64,000 bases of DNA, from contig NZ_JAMLIG010000001.1 in the NCBI RefSeq assembly GCF_023954305.1, positions 1,178,001 to 1,242,000 of the forward strand, written 5' to 3'. This stretch comes from Mesorhizobium sp. Its GTDB lineage: Bacteria > Pseudomonadota > Alphaproteobacteria > Rhizobiales > Rhizobiaceae. The position numbers and the translations under genes are program-made. Positions 53,086 through 62,067 of this stretch are shown here, piece by piece; the stretch's first letter is position 1, and the number at the start of each line of letters is the position of its first letter. The notes below the pieces were generated by a model. It ran no database searches. It had not been told where the DNA came from and was given only the letters and a program-made list of their open reading frames with translations.

Positions 53086-54471
53086 ATGACTTCGCTTGCC
53101 CCCGTTCTCGATGCGCTCGACGCCGGTCTCGACGCCAGCATCGCCCGTCTCGCCGACCTCATCCGCATTCCGTCGATCTCGACCGATCCCGCCTATGCGG
53201 CCGAGTGCCGCCGCGCCGCCGAATGGCTGGTGGACGACCTGACGACGATCGGCTTCAGCGCGAGCGTCCGCGACACGCCCGGCCATCCGATGGTGGTCGC
53301 CCATCATGACGGGCCGGCGGGGTCGCCGCATGTGCTGTTTTATGGTCATTACGACGTGCAGCCGGTCGATCCGCTGAACCTCTGGCACGACGATCCGTTC
53401 GACATGAAGGTGAAGGAGCTGGCTCCCGGACGCAAGGTGCTGACCGGCCGCGGCACCGCCGACGACAAGGGCCAGCTGATGACCTTCGTCGAAGCCTGCC
53501 GCGCCTACAAGCAGTCCCGCGGCGCCCTGCCCTGCCGCGTCACGATCCTGTTCGAGGGCGAGGAGGAATCCGGCTCGCCGTCGCTCAAGCCCTTCCTCGA
53601 AGCCAATGCGAAGGAGCTGAAGGCCGATTTCGCCCTGGTCTGCGACACCGGCATGTGGGACCGCGATACGCCGGCGATCTCGACCGCGCTGCGCGGTCTC
53701 GTCGGCGAGGAAGTGATCATCCGGGCGGCTGATCGCGACCTGCATTCCGGCGAGTTCGGCGGCGCGGCGGCCAATCCGGTGAGGGTGCTGGCCAAGGTGC
53801 TGGCAGCGGTGCACGACGACGATGGCCGCGTCACCATTCCCGGCTTCTACGACGGCGTCGAGGAGACCCCCGCCCAGATCCTCAGGCAGTGGGAAGGCCT
53901 TGGACTGACGGCGGAGGAGTTCCTCGGCGAAGTCGGACTGTCTGTACCCGCGGGCGAGAAGGGCCGTTCCGTGCTCGAACTGGTCTGGGCGCGCCCGACC
54001 GCCGAGTTCAACGGCATTTCCGGCGGCTATACCGGCAAGGGCTTCAAGACGGTGATCGCGGCGGAAGCCTTCGCCAAGGTCTCGTTCCGGCTCGTCCACA
54101 AGCAGGACCCGGCGAAGATCCGCGACGCCTTCCGCGCCTTCGTCCGCGAGCGCATCCCGGCCGACTGCACGGTCGAATTCCAGCCGCATGGCGGCTCGCC
54201 GGCGATCCAGCTCTCCTACGACTCGCCCTTCCTGTCGAAGGCAAAGGAGGCGCTGTCCGACGAGTGGCCGAAGCCGGCGGTGATGATCGCCATGGGCGGA
54301 TCGATCCCGATCGTCGGCGACTTCCAGAACCTGCTCGGCATGGAATCGCTGCTCGTCGGCTACGGCCTGTCCGACGACCGCATCCATTCGCCCAACGAGA
54401 AATATGAGCTGTCCTCGTTCCACAAGGGACAGCGTTCCTGGGCGCGCATTCTCGACGCCCTGTCACGCTAG
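53086..54471 (+). CDS. M20-family dipeptidase
   Basis: The 461-residue dinuclear zinc hydrolase has FYGHYDVQPVDP (metal His and catalytic Asp, about residues 84-95), GRGTADDKGQ (bridging Asp), FEGEEESGSPS (catalytic Glu) and CDTGMWD. It has a central dimerisation domain and the length of M20C/F dipeptidases. No signal peptide, so it is cytoplasmic. The ATG follows GAAAGG; upstream in-frame starts lie in the repeat and are rejected. Confidence 0.92.
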   Translation: MTSLAPVLDALDAGLDASIARLADLIRIPSISTDPAYAAECRRAAEWLVDDLTTIGFSASVRDTPGHPMVVAHHDGPAGSPHVLFYGHYDVQPVDPLNLWHDDPFDMKVKELAPGRKVLTGRGTADDKGQLMTFVEACRAYKQSRGALPCRVTILFEGEEESGSPSLKPFLEANAKELKADFALVCDTGMWDRDTPAISTALRGLVGEEVIIRAADRDLHSGEFGGAAANPVRVLAKVLAAVHDDDGRVTIPGFYDGVEETPAQILRQWEGLGLTAEEFLGEVGLSVPAGEKGRSVLELVWARPTAEFNGISGGYTGKGFKTVIAAEAFAKVSFRLVHKQDPAKIRDAFRAFVRERIPADCTVEFQPHGGSPAIQLSYDSPFLSKAKEALSDEWPKPAVMIAMGGSIPIVGDFQNLLGMESLLVGYGLSDDRIHSPNEKYELSSFHKGQRSWARILDALSR

Positions 54472-54479
54472 GATCAACG

Positions 54480-55097
54480 ATGACCATCCGCTTCCACACT
54501 GGCGACCTTGCCGACCTGTCGAAATACGACGTCGACGCGATCGCCATCGACACCGAGACGCTCGGTCTCAATCCGCACCGCGACCGGCTCTGCGTGGTGC
54601 AGATTTCGCCCGGCGACGGCACCGCCGACGTCATCCAGATCGCCGCCGGCCAGAAGCGCGCGCCGAACCTGGTCTCGCTTTTGAGAAACAGGAAGATCAC
54701 CAAGCTTTTCCACTTCGGCCGCTTCGATCTCGCCGTGCTCTACCAGGCCTTCGGCGTCATGCCGGAGCCGGTGTTCTGCACCAAGATCGCCTCGCGGCTG
54801 ACGCGGACCTATACCGACCGGCACGGGCTGAAGGACATCTGCAACGAGCTTCTGGGCGTCAGCCTGTCGAAGGTGCAGCAATCGTCCGACTGGGCGGCGG
54901 AGAAGCTCTCGCCGGAGCAGCTCGAATACGCTGCGTCCGACGTGCTCTATCTGCACCGGCTGCGCGATGCGCTGGTCTATCGCCTCGATCGCGACGGGCG
55001 TTCGGCCGAGGCCGCGGCCTGCTTCAAGTTCCTGCCGACGCGGGCGAAGCTCGACCTGATGGGCTGGGACGAAGAGGACATCTTCGCCCACAGCTGA
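54480..55097 (+). CDS. rnd: Ribonuclease D-like 3'-5' exonuclease
   Basis: The 205-residue DEDDy exonuclease has IAIDTETLGL (Exo I Asp and Glu), FHFGRFDLAVL (Exo II Asp) and YAASDVLYLHRL (Exo III Tyr and Asp). It lacks the HRDC domains of full-length RNase D, which is common in the short alphaproteobacterial form. It probably trims tRNA or other RNA 3' ends. It begins 8 nt after the M20 peptidase stop. Confidence 0.93.
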   Translation: MTIRFHTGDLADLSKYDVDAIAIDTETLGLNPHRDRLCVVQISPGDGTADVIQIAAGQKRAPNLVSLLRNRKITKLFHFGRFDLAVLYQAFGVMPEPVFCTKIASRLTRTYTDRHGLKDICNELLGVSLSKVQQSSDWAAEKLSPEQLEYAASDVLYLHRLRDALVYRLDRDGRSAEAAACFKFLPTRAKLDLMGWDEEDIFAHS

Positions 55098-55115
55098 GGC
55101 ACAGGAAGCGGCTGA

Positions 55116-55601
55116 TTATTCCGCCTCGTTGGCCGGCTCGGCGTTGAGCTGTCCGTAGCGCTCCTCGCCGATCGAGTTCAGCAGTTGCAGCTGGGTCTCG
55201 AGGAAGTCGATGTGGCCTTCCTCGTCCTGCAGCAGCTCCTCGAACAGATGCATGGACACGTAGTCGCCGATCTGCTGGCAGATCTCGCGCGATTTCTTGT
55301 AGGCGGTGCGGGCGTCGTATTCGCCGGCGAGGTCGGCTTCCAGCACTTCCTTGACGTTCTGGCCGATGCGCAGCGGCGCCACCGACTGCAGGTTCGGATG
55401 GCCTTCCAGGAAGATGATGCGGGCGACGAGCTTGTCGGCGTGCTGCATCTCCTCGATCGATTCCGCCCGCTCCTTCTTGGCAAGCTTCTGGAATCCCCAG
55501 TCGTCGAGAAGCCTGTAGTGCAGCCAGTACTGGTTGACGGCGCCGAGCTCGAGGAAAAGCGCCTCGTTAAGCCGCTCGATGACCTGTTGTTCGCCCTTCA
55601 T
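55116..55601 (-). CDS. bfr: Bacterioferritin
   Basis: The 161-residue iron-storage protein has ferroxidase residues Glu18 in LELGAVNQY, Glu and His in EEMQHAD, and the later EYDARTAYK and DEEGHIDF. The heme-ligating Met is in IEEMQHADKL (about residue 52). It forms 24-meric shells that oxidise and store iron. The gene overlaps the 3' end of the ferredoxin gene by about 35 bp, an operon typical of bfd-bfr. Confidence 0.96.
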   Translation of the reverse strand: MKGEQQVIERLNEALFLELGAVNQYWLHYRLLDDWGFQKLAKKERAESIEEMQHADKLVARIIFLEGHPNLQSVAPLRIGQNVKEVLEADLAGEYDARTAYKKSREICQQIGDYVSMHLFEELLQDEEGHIDFLETQLQLLNSIGEERYGQLNAEPANEAE

Positions 55602-55878
55602 GACTCCTGCTCCCGTATTGACCGCGCAATCCGCGCACGCGGTCTAGGTACGACACGATTTCCGCCTGGCCGGTATCGCTCTTGGAGTGATATGCCTCGG
55701 TCACGCGGATGATCGTTTCCACCACATTCGGGAAGCAGCCGCAACAGCGACCTCGCTTGGCCAGCGTATGATAGACTTTCGCCGGCACGATAAGCTGCCA
55801 CGGATCGGCCTCCAGCAGGCTCAGAATGGTCCGCTCGATTTCCTTCTCGGTGATCAGATTGCAGTGACAGACGATCAT
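55567..55878 (-). CDS. bfd: Bacterioferritin-associated ferredoxin (BFD-like [2Fe-2S] protein)
   Basis: The 103-residue protein has MIVCHCNLI at its start and KRGRCCGCFP near residues 41-50, the CxC...CxxC arrangement of BFD [2Fe-2S] domains. It passes electrons to bacterioferritin to release iron. The start at 55878 is chosen because the preceding in-frame residues are Arg-rich and not family-like. The C-terminal extension beyond about residue 75 is longer than in E. coli Bfd and overlaps bfr. Confidence 0.88.
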   Translation of the reverse strand: MIVCHCNLITEKEIERTILSLLEADPWQLIVPAKVYHTLAKRGRCCGCFPNVVETIIRVTEAYHSKSDTGQAEIVSYLDRVRGLRGQYGSRSHEGRTTGHRAA

Positions 55879-56101
55879 GAGACTTCGTTCGAACGGCGCA
55901 ATCGCCAGGACTTCGATGGACGTCGCCCGAGGGCAGGATCGGGCGCGGCCCCGCTTAGATGGCGATCGGCGGCGGAAAAGTCGATACCGTTGACGAACGC
56001 ATGGCCTGCGGTTGCCGGGCGCATCCATACGGCACCGGCTAAACTTGTCAATAGCATTCATATTTTGAGGCGGGCCCGCCCTGCGACATGAGGCGGACCT
56101 C

Positions 56102-56470
56102 TCACATCAGGAACAGCCACGCGACGATGCCGCCGAGCAGGATGCCGGCGGCGAAACAGGCCGTGCCTACCAGCAGCCAGCCGGTGAGGTCCGGCTGCGG
56201 TGCGTCCCTGTCCTGGTAGGCAGATGGGTGCAGGACGATGTTGTCGCCCCTCCGGCGCAGGCCCTCCTCGATACGTCGCCGCATTTCGGCGTGCGGCGTG
56301 TCGGGCTCGCTCTGGTCCATCTTGGCGAGACGCTCGCGCCAGTCCTCGACACGTGCCGCAAGCGCCGGGTCATGCCGCATCTCGCGCTCGAAGAACGCGG
56401 CCTCCTCGGCATCCATCAGGCCGAGCACGTAGTCGGCGACCCGCATGTCTTCCTTAGGCTGTCCGAACAT
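56102..56470 (-). CDS. Anti-sigma-factor-like membrane protein
   Basis: The 122-residue protein has an N-terminal segment VADYVLGLMDAEEAAFFERE with RHDPALAARVEDWRERL after it, the helical pattern of anti-sigma factors of the RskA/ChrR-like class, and a C-terminal membrane helix (about residues 97-120). There is no zinc HxxxCxxC motif, no periplasmic domain, and no sigma factor gene beside it. GGGAGGAG precedes the ATG. Function is tentative. Confidence 0.7.
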   Translation of the reverse strand: MFGQPKEDMRVADYVLGLMDAEEAAFFEREMRHDPALAARVEDWRERLAKMDQSEPDTPHAEMRRRIEEGLRRRGDNIVLHPSAYQDRDAPQPDLTGWLLVGTACFAAGILLGGIVAWLFLM

Positions 56471-56665
56471 CGGTACTCCTCCCGGCGCGCGGCGACGACG
56501 CCAGTATAGCCCGGGCCGGGTCAAAGCGAAATCCACCGCGTTCCCGTCCGTCGCGCCGCCTCGGATGGAACGCTCGTTGCGGGAATTTGATCCAGGACAA
56601 GGAGGCGGGCGGCGCTGCGGGTGCTAGTATTGCCCGACAGGAAATCATGCTGAAGGAAACCGATC

Positions 56666-57505
56666 ATGGCCGGCACCACCCTCTTGACCATTCTGGGCTC
56701 GACAACCGACAGGGATCTGGACGAAGCGATCGCGGTTGCCAGATCCATCGACGCCCACCTCGCGGTCGTCGCCATGGCGGTCGCGCCCAGCCCGCCGATC
56801 GGCGAGGTAGGAGCGGCCGCGGCGCTTTCCTCGGTCTGGCTCGAGACCCGCGCGGCGGAGGAACAGGCGCTCGCGGCGCGGGCGCAGCGGCTCGAAACCC
56901 GCCTTGCCGACGACGCCATCAACGGCGATGTCAGCGAAGCCTATGTCGAGGTCGGCGGCATCGCCGACGAAGTCGGACGCCGGGGGCGCTGCGCCGATGC
57001 GATCTTCATCGGTTCCGACCTGCGCAAGGATACAGCGTTGGGCTCCGCGGCGGTGGAAGCGGCTCTGTTCGAGACGGGCGCTCCCGTCATCGTATCGCCG
57101 GCCGGCGCGCCGGCCGATCTCTCCTGCGAGCGCATCGTGGCGGGCTGGAACTCGACCTTCGAATCCGCCCGGGCGCTGCACGCCGCGATCGCGCTGCTGC
57201 CGAAGCTGCGCGAGATCCGCATCGCAATGGTCGATCCGAAGGCATCCGAGGCCGACGGCGGCGAGGAGCCGGGCGCCGATATCGCCGCGTATCTGGCAAG
57301 GAAGGGCTATTCCGTCTCGGTCGACCGCCTCTCTGGCATGGGGCTGGCCCCGGAAGCGGTGCTGACGCGCCATGCGAGCGACGTCTCGGCCGGAATGCTG
57401 GTGATGGGCGCCTACGGCCATTCGCGGCTGCGCCAGCGCATTTTCGGCGGCGTCACGCGGTCGATGCTGGAACAGCCGCCGCTGCCGCTTCTCCTGGCGC
57501 ACTGA
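56666..57505 (+). CDS. Universal stress protein, UspA family
   Basis: The 279-residue protein is built of two Usp units. The C-terminal one keeps the ATP-binding motif GAYGHSRLRQRIFGGVTR (about residues 250-267, GxxGHx9GxT); the N-terminal one has only the fragment IFIGSDLR. Tandem Usp proteins respond to stress or growth arrest and bind ATP; the target is unknown. It is monocistronic, with 168 bp to the next gene. Confidence 0.9.
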   Translation: MAGTTLLTILGSTTDRDLDEAIAVARSIDAHLAVVAMAVAPSPPIGEVGAAAALSSVWLETRAAEEQALAARAQRLETRLADDAINGDVSEAYVEVGGIADEVGRRGRCADAIFIGSDLRKDTALGSAAVEAALFETGAPVIVSPAGAPADLSCERIVAGWNSTFESARALHAAIALLPKLREIRIAMVDPKASEADGGEEPGADIAAYLARKGYSVSVDRLSGMGLAPEAVLTRHASDVSAGMLVMGAYGHSRLRQRIFGGVTRSMLEQPPLPLLLAH

Positions 57506-57673
57506 TTCTTGTTGAACACCTAGGCGGGGGACGCTGCCGTCCGCGGCGCCTTCGCAAGCCCCCGTCCGGTGTTGCAATTGGCGCCGCGCCGCGCTCAGGT
57601 CGAGGATGGAGCTGACACGGCTCGGCCGCATCGCCGAGTCGCGCAGCGGATCTGTGCGCATCCGGAGGAAAGA

Positions 57674-58453
57674 ATGGCCCGCCGCATCATCGACCTGTCG
57701 ATCCCCATCGCCAACCACATTCCGGCCGATCCGCCGATCCAGGTTCCGTCGATCGAATATATCGACCACTCGCAGAGCCTCGCCCAGATCCTGTCCTTCT
57801 TCCCCGGGCTGAAGGCGGAAGACCTGCCCGACGGGGCCGGCTGGGCGGTCGAGCGCGTCGCGCTGTCGACGCACAACGGCACGCATCTCGACGCCCCCTG
57901 GCACTATCACCCGACGATGAACCATGGCGAGCCGGCCTGGCGCATCGACGACGTGCCGCTCGACTGGTGCTATCAGCCCGGCGTCAAGCTCGACTTCCGC
58001 CACTTCCCGGACGGCTATGTCGCGACCGCCGCCGACGTCGAGGCCGAGCTGAAGCGCATCGGCCACGAGTTGAGGCCGCTGGAGATCGTCGTGGTCAACA
58101 CCTCGGCCGGCGCGAAATTCGGCCGGCCCGATTATGTCGCCAGCGGCTGCGGCATGGGCTACGAGGCGACGATGTATCTGCTCGACCGCGGCGTGCGCGT
58201 CACCGGTACCGACGGCTGGAGCTGGGACGCGCCCTTCATCCACACGGCGAAGAAATATGCCGAGACGAAAGACGCCTCGCTGATCTGGGAAGGCCACAAG
58301 GCCGGCCGCCACACCGGCTACTGCCACATCGAGAAGCTGCACCGGCTCGAAGACCTGCCGTCGACGGGCTTCATGCTGAGCTGTTTCCCCGTCAAGATCG
58401 AAAAGGCTTCGGCCGGCTGGTGCCGCGCGGTCGCGATCCTCGACGACAACTGA
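57674..58453 (+). CDS. Cyclase-family metal-dependent hydrolase
   Basis: The 259-residue protein is of the cyclase/kynurenine formamidase-like family (PF04199). STHNGTHLDAPWHYHP near residues 65-80 is the HGTHxD metal motif, and a further histidine is in WEGHKAGR. Members hydrolyse cyclic amides or form isatin-hydrolase-type products. GGAGGAAAG sets the start. It is monocistronic, so the substrate cannot be inferred from context. Confidence 0.9.
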   Translation: MARRIIDLSIPIANHIPADPPIQVPSIEYIDHSQSLAQILSFFPGLKAEDLPDGAGWAVERVALSTHNGTHLDAPWHYHPTMNHGEPAWRIDDVPLDWCYQPGVKLDFRHFPDGYVATAADVEAELKRIGHELRPLEIVVVNTSAGAKFGRPDYVASGCGMGYEATMYLLDRGVRVTGTDGWSWDAPFIHTAKKYAETKDASLIWEGHKAGRHTGYCHIEKLHRLEDLPSTGFMLSCFPVKIEKASAGWCRAVAILDDN

Positions 58454-58783
58454 GCGCGCGGGGTTCTCGCCCGCGGGGTCGGATGGCTCGCCTCGACAGG
58501 CGGCAGGTTCGTCGCGTCTGTCGCGGGGGAGCCCTGCAACCCCGTCCACGAGAGAGAAAATTCGCCAGCCATCGCGTCACGAACGGCGCAGGACGTCCCG
58601 ACGACAGCGGGAGGGACGTTGCTGCTCTCCTTTGCGGTTGAGATCAACAGGGGCGCAACGCTCGCGTGAATTTTACGATAATTTTTCTATACAAATATAT
58701 CATTATCTGGATATTATAAATTTCTCGCTCAGCTACAACGTCTTGCGACGGCCGCGCAACATTTTCTTTGGGAAGGAGAGATT
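58454..58783 (+). promoter_or_regulatory. Intergenic region with AT-rich promoter island before the amidohydrolase gene
   Basis: Of these 330 bases the first 215 are GC-rich and show nothing. Bases about 58668-58725 are strongly AT-rich, with ATTTTTCTATACAAATATAT and inverted GATAAT (58677-58682)/ATTATC (58702-58707). This looks like a strong promoter or a silenced or curved-DNA region, unlike the rest of the segment. TGGGAAGGAGAG gives a strong ribosome site. Confidence 0.55.
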
Positions 58784-60286
58784 ATGTGCATTTATTGTGA
58801 ATCCGGGCACCCGCTCTGGGCCGGAGGGACGCGTCGCGATCTTCTCAAGACGTCGATGCTGGTCGGCGCGGCGTCCGCGGCATCCGGTTTCATGCCTGGA
58901 TCGGCCCATGCCCAGGAGGCGCCTGCAGGCACTGGCACGGCCGGACGCCGCGTCCTGATCAAGGGCGGCCACGTGCTCAGCCTGGACCCGTCCGTCGGAG
59001 ACTTCGAACAGGCTGACGTGCTGATCAACGGCAAGCTGATCGAGGCAGTCGGACCCAATCTCGACGCGGGCGGTGCGGGGGTCATCGACGCCGCCGGCAT
59101 GATCGTCATGCCCGGCTTCATCGACACCCACCATCACCAGTTCGAGACGGCGCTGCGCTCGTTCCTCGCCGACGGCATCCTGGTGAATGACGGTTTGCCG
59201 GCGAACGCCATCAACTATTACGAATACATCCTGCAGAAGTTCTCGACAGTCTACCGGCCGCAGGACGTGTACATCAACGAGCTTTTCGGCTCGCTGGCGC
59301 AGCTCGATGCCGGCGTGACGACGGTGATGGACGTTTCACAGATCCACCATTCGCCGGAACATTCCGACGCGGTGATCGAGGCGCTCAAGGATGCAGGTCG
59401 CCGCGCGGCGTTCGGCTACTTCGAAGGCAGGGCCGACGGGGCGAAGTATCCGGGCGACGCAACGCGGCTCAAGACGACCTATTTCTCCTCTGACGACGGC
59501 CTTCTGTCGATGGTCATGGGCGGCGAGATCCTCCTTCCGGGCTACGAGAACGCCTGGAAACTCGGCCGCGAGCTTGCGGTGCCGATCGCGCTGCACGTGG
59601 TCGGCACATTCGGGCTAAGCCCCTTGTTCGACCAGCTCGCGGAAGCCGGCCAGTTCGGCCCCGACAACATCTTCATCCACATGACCGGCATGAGCGAGAC
59701 GGCCTGGAAGAAGGCGGCCGACGCCGGCGCGCATCTCTCACTCGCCGTGCCGATCGAGATGCAGATGCGCCACGGAATGCCGCCGATCCAGACCGCGCTC
59801 GATCTCGGCATGCAGCCGTCGCTGTCGTCCGACGTTGAATGCACGATGACGGCCGACCCGTTCACACTGATGCGCTCGACGATGACGCTGCAGCGCGCCT
59901 TCGTCAACGAGAGGGCGCTGGCGGGCGAGAAGGATCTCCCTCCCCTTGTGACCTCGCGCGACGTGATCCGCTACGCCACGCTGGAAGGCGCGAAAGGCCT
60001 CAAGCTCGACAGGAAGACCGGCAGCCTGACGCCCGGCAAGGAGGCGGACGTCATCTTGCTCGACGCGACCGCCATCAACGTGACGCCGCTCAATCACGTG
60101 CCCGGCGCCGTGGTGACGCTGATGGAACGCTCCAACGTCGACACGGTCTTCGTCGCGGGCAAGCTGCGCAAGTACAAAGGCAAGCTGCTGGACGTCGACA
60201 TCGCCAAGCTGAGGCGCGAGCTGGAGGCCAGCCGCGACTTCATCTTCCAGGCCGCCGGCGTGCCGCGCGACCTGTTCAGAGCCTGA
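58784..60286 (+). CDS. Tat-exported amidohydrolase
   Basis: The 500-residue protein has a twin-arginine signal (GTRRDLLKTSM, residues 15-25, then a hydrophobic stretch ending near AHA-Q) after an unusual Cys-bearing start MCIYCESGHPLW. The body is of the metal-dependent amidohydrolase (chlorohydrolase/TRZ-ATZ) type: PGFIDTHHHQFE, IALHVVGT and SDVECTMTADP with metal ligands. Family members deaminate or dechlorinate heterocycles and usually stay in the cytoplasm; an exported one is less common. Substrate unknown. Confidence 0.88.
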   Translation: MCIYCESGHPLWAGGTRRDLLKTSMLVGAASAASGFMPGSAHAQEAPAGTGTAGRRVLIKGGHVLSLDPSVGDFEQADVLINGKLIEAVGPNLDAGGAGVIDAAGMIVMPGFIDTHHHQFETALRSFLADGILVNDGLPANAINYYEYILQKFSTVYRPQDVYINELFGSLAQLDAGVTTVMDVSQIHHSPEHSDAVIEALKDAGRRAAFGYFEGRADGAKYPGDATRLKTTYFSSDDGLLSMVMGGEILLPGYENAWKLGRELAVPIALHVVGTFGLSPLFDQLAEAGQFGPDNIFIHMTGMSETAWKKAADAGAHLSLAVPIEMQMRHGMPPIQTALDLGMQPSLSSDVECTMTADPFTLMRSTMTLQRAFVNERALAGEKDLPPLVTSRDVIRYATLEGAKGLKLDRKTGSLTPGKEADVILLDATAINVTPLNHVPGAVVTLMERSNVDTVFVAGKLRKYKGKLLDVDIAKLRRELEASRDFIFQAAGVPRDLFRA

Positions 60287-60520
60287 CGGTGGGGACATGG
60301 CCCGCCCGCCTTCGCCGCTTCCGACCTCGCCGGTCGGATGCCGCGTCTGGCGCGAATAGCTGATCGACCGCAGATCGCGGGCGGACCGTCTTCACCCCTA
60401 CCCGGGCCAGAGATTGCTGGCGCGCGGCCGGCTGGGCTCGCGCGGACATCTGACGTCGCCCTGCTCACAGTCTCGCGGCCATCGAGCACTCGCGAGACGG
60501 CCAAGAATGACGCATCGCCG

Positions 60521-61984
60521 TCATGGTCCTGTCGCCCGCATCACCTGGCGGAATTTTCCGCTTCTGGCGCTTTGTTCCGGCGGTTCGACGGCCCGAATGA
60601 TCTCGACCTGTGCAAGGCCCTGCCTTGTCAGGAAGGCGCGCAGCCGTGCGGTCACGTCGCGCCAGATTGCTTCGGTGTCGGCGCCCGGTCTCGGTTCGAG
60701 CCTGACCCGGAGCGATCCGGGCCCGGTCTGCACAAACTGGCTGCGATGGAGACCCGGCACCTCCTCCGCCACCGATCCGATCGCCAGGGGAAGCACGGCA
60801 ATGCTGCGGCCGTCCGCGGCGCGAAGATGCAGGATATCGTCGCTCCTGCCTGCAACACGCACGGCCTGAAGAGGACTTCCGCATGGACACCGGTCCGGTC
60901 GGACGAGGACGGAGTCGCCCAGATCGTAGCGGATGATCGGCTGGACCCGGTTGGCAAGGTTTGTCAGCAAAGCCGTGTAGGATGGCTCGCCGGGCGGCGT
61001 CGGGCGGAAGTTCGCGTCGACGGGCTCGAGGATCGCCCAGTCGCTGTTGATATGGATCCATCCATGGGGGCAGGCGACACCCAGTGCCAGGAACTCGGAT
61101 GCACCGTAGGCGACATGAACCGGAACGCCGAAGGCCGCCTCGATATGCGAGCGAGACGCTTCGGTTATGGACTCTCCGGCGCTTTCCACAAGGATGGGGC
61201 GCAGGTGAAGACGTCCGGCAAGCTGCTCTTCGGCCAAAAGGTCGAGCGCGCTTGGATAGCCGGACAGGATCGTCGGATCGAAGGCGCCGATCTCCGCAAC
61301 GAGCTGGCCAAACGGCATCTCTATCGGAAAGACCCGGTAGGCCCGCGATTTCCAGGCGTTGCGGCGCCGTTCCAGCTCCATCCACCCGGCGCCGATGAAC
61401 GGCCCTCCGGCGGCCATGACGGCGCCCCAGCGGATGCCCTGCCGGCCGAGCCGCAGCCAGTCCCGCGCACTGAGCCAGGCGAAGCTCAATCGGATCGCGT
61501 TGAGAACGCGGTATACGTCGACCGCGGCCCGGTCATGGACGAAGATGCCGGGCCGGCCGGTGGTTCCCGAACTGGTGCAGACGAACAGCCCGTCGCGATA
61601 CGGAACGCCGGTCGTCGCCGAATGGGCCAGAATCTCCTCGACGCCGGCGCGGCCAAGACCCGGAACGGTAAGCCAGTCGTCAAAGGCGGCCATCAGCTGC
61701 GGTTTGCTGACGGGCGGCAGGTGCTCCGGCGCGACGGGGCCCTCCGGAAGCGAGGCGTAGAGCTGGTGGTAGAACGGGGAACGCGACCGCGCGTAGGCCA
61801 CGAGTTCGGTCAGGCGCCGTTGGCGACGACGGGCGATCCCATCCGGACCGCCACGCTGGGCGCGCCAGACATCGAGCGCCAGACGCCAGGGAGCCGGTCG
61901 TTCGCTCATGAGACCGTCCTCGCCGCGAATCCGGCGACGTGGAATGCTCCTCTCCAGCCGCGCCGCGAGCGCGCTGGCATCCAT
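60521..61984 (-). CDS. PaaK/coenzyme F390 synthetase-like adenylate-forming enzyme
   Basis: The 487-residue protein has CTSSGTTGRPGIF, the adenylation P-loop, AYGASEFLA, and RYDLGDSVLV, as in phenylacetate-CoA ligases and F390 synthetase-like proteins. The start could also be the ATG at 61909, 25 codons later. It stands alone on the minus strand with 234 bp of unrecognised DNA (60287-60520) after it, convergent with the amidohydrolase gene. Acid substrate unknown. Confidence 0.85.
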   Translation of the reverse strand: MDASALAARLERSIPRRRIRGEDGLMSERPAPWRLALDVWRAQRGGPDGIARRRQRRLTELVAYARSRSPFYHQLYASLPEGPVAPEHLPPVSKPQLMAAFDDWLTVPGLGRAGVEEILAHSATTGVPYRDGLFVCTSSGTTGRPGIFVHDRAAVDVYRVLNAIRLSFAWLSARDWLRLGRQGIRWGAVMAAGGPFIGAGWMELERRRNAWKSRAYRVFPIEMPFGQLVAEIGAFDPTILSGYPSALDLLAEEQLAGRLHLRPILVESAGESITEASRSHIEAAFGVPVHVAYGASEFLALGVACPHGWIHINSDWAILEPVDANFRPTPPGEPSYTALLTNLANRVQPIIRYDLGDSVLVRPDRCPCGSPLQAVRVAGRSDDILHLRAADGRSIAVLPLAIGSVAEEVPGLHRSQFVQTGPGSLRVRLEPRPGADTEAIWRDVTARLRAFLTRQGLAQVEIIRAVEPPEQSARSGKFRQVMRATGP

Positions 61985-62067
61985 GCTCCAGGTCCCGGAT
62001 CAGGATTGCCGTGCGCCATCCCGCGCCCCCGGAAGACTGGGGTGTCGCCAGCTTAGGCAGGCGGCCT

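Noticed and set aside
55995..56090. A RirA or Irr iron box upstream of the bfd-bfr unit
   Set aside because: The AT-rich stretch near 56045-56068 does not match the TGA-N9-TCA or ICE-box patterns closely enough.
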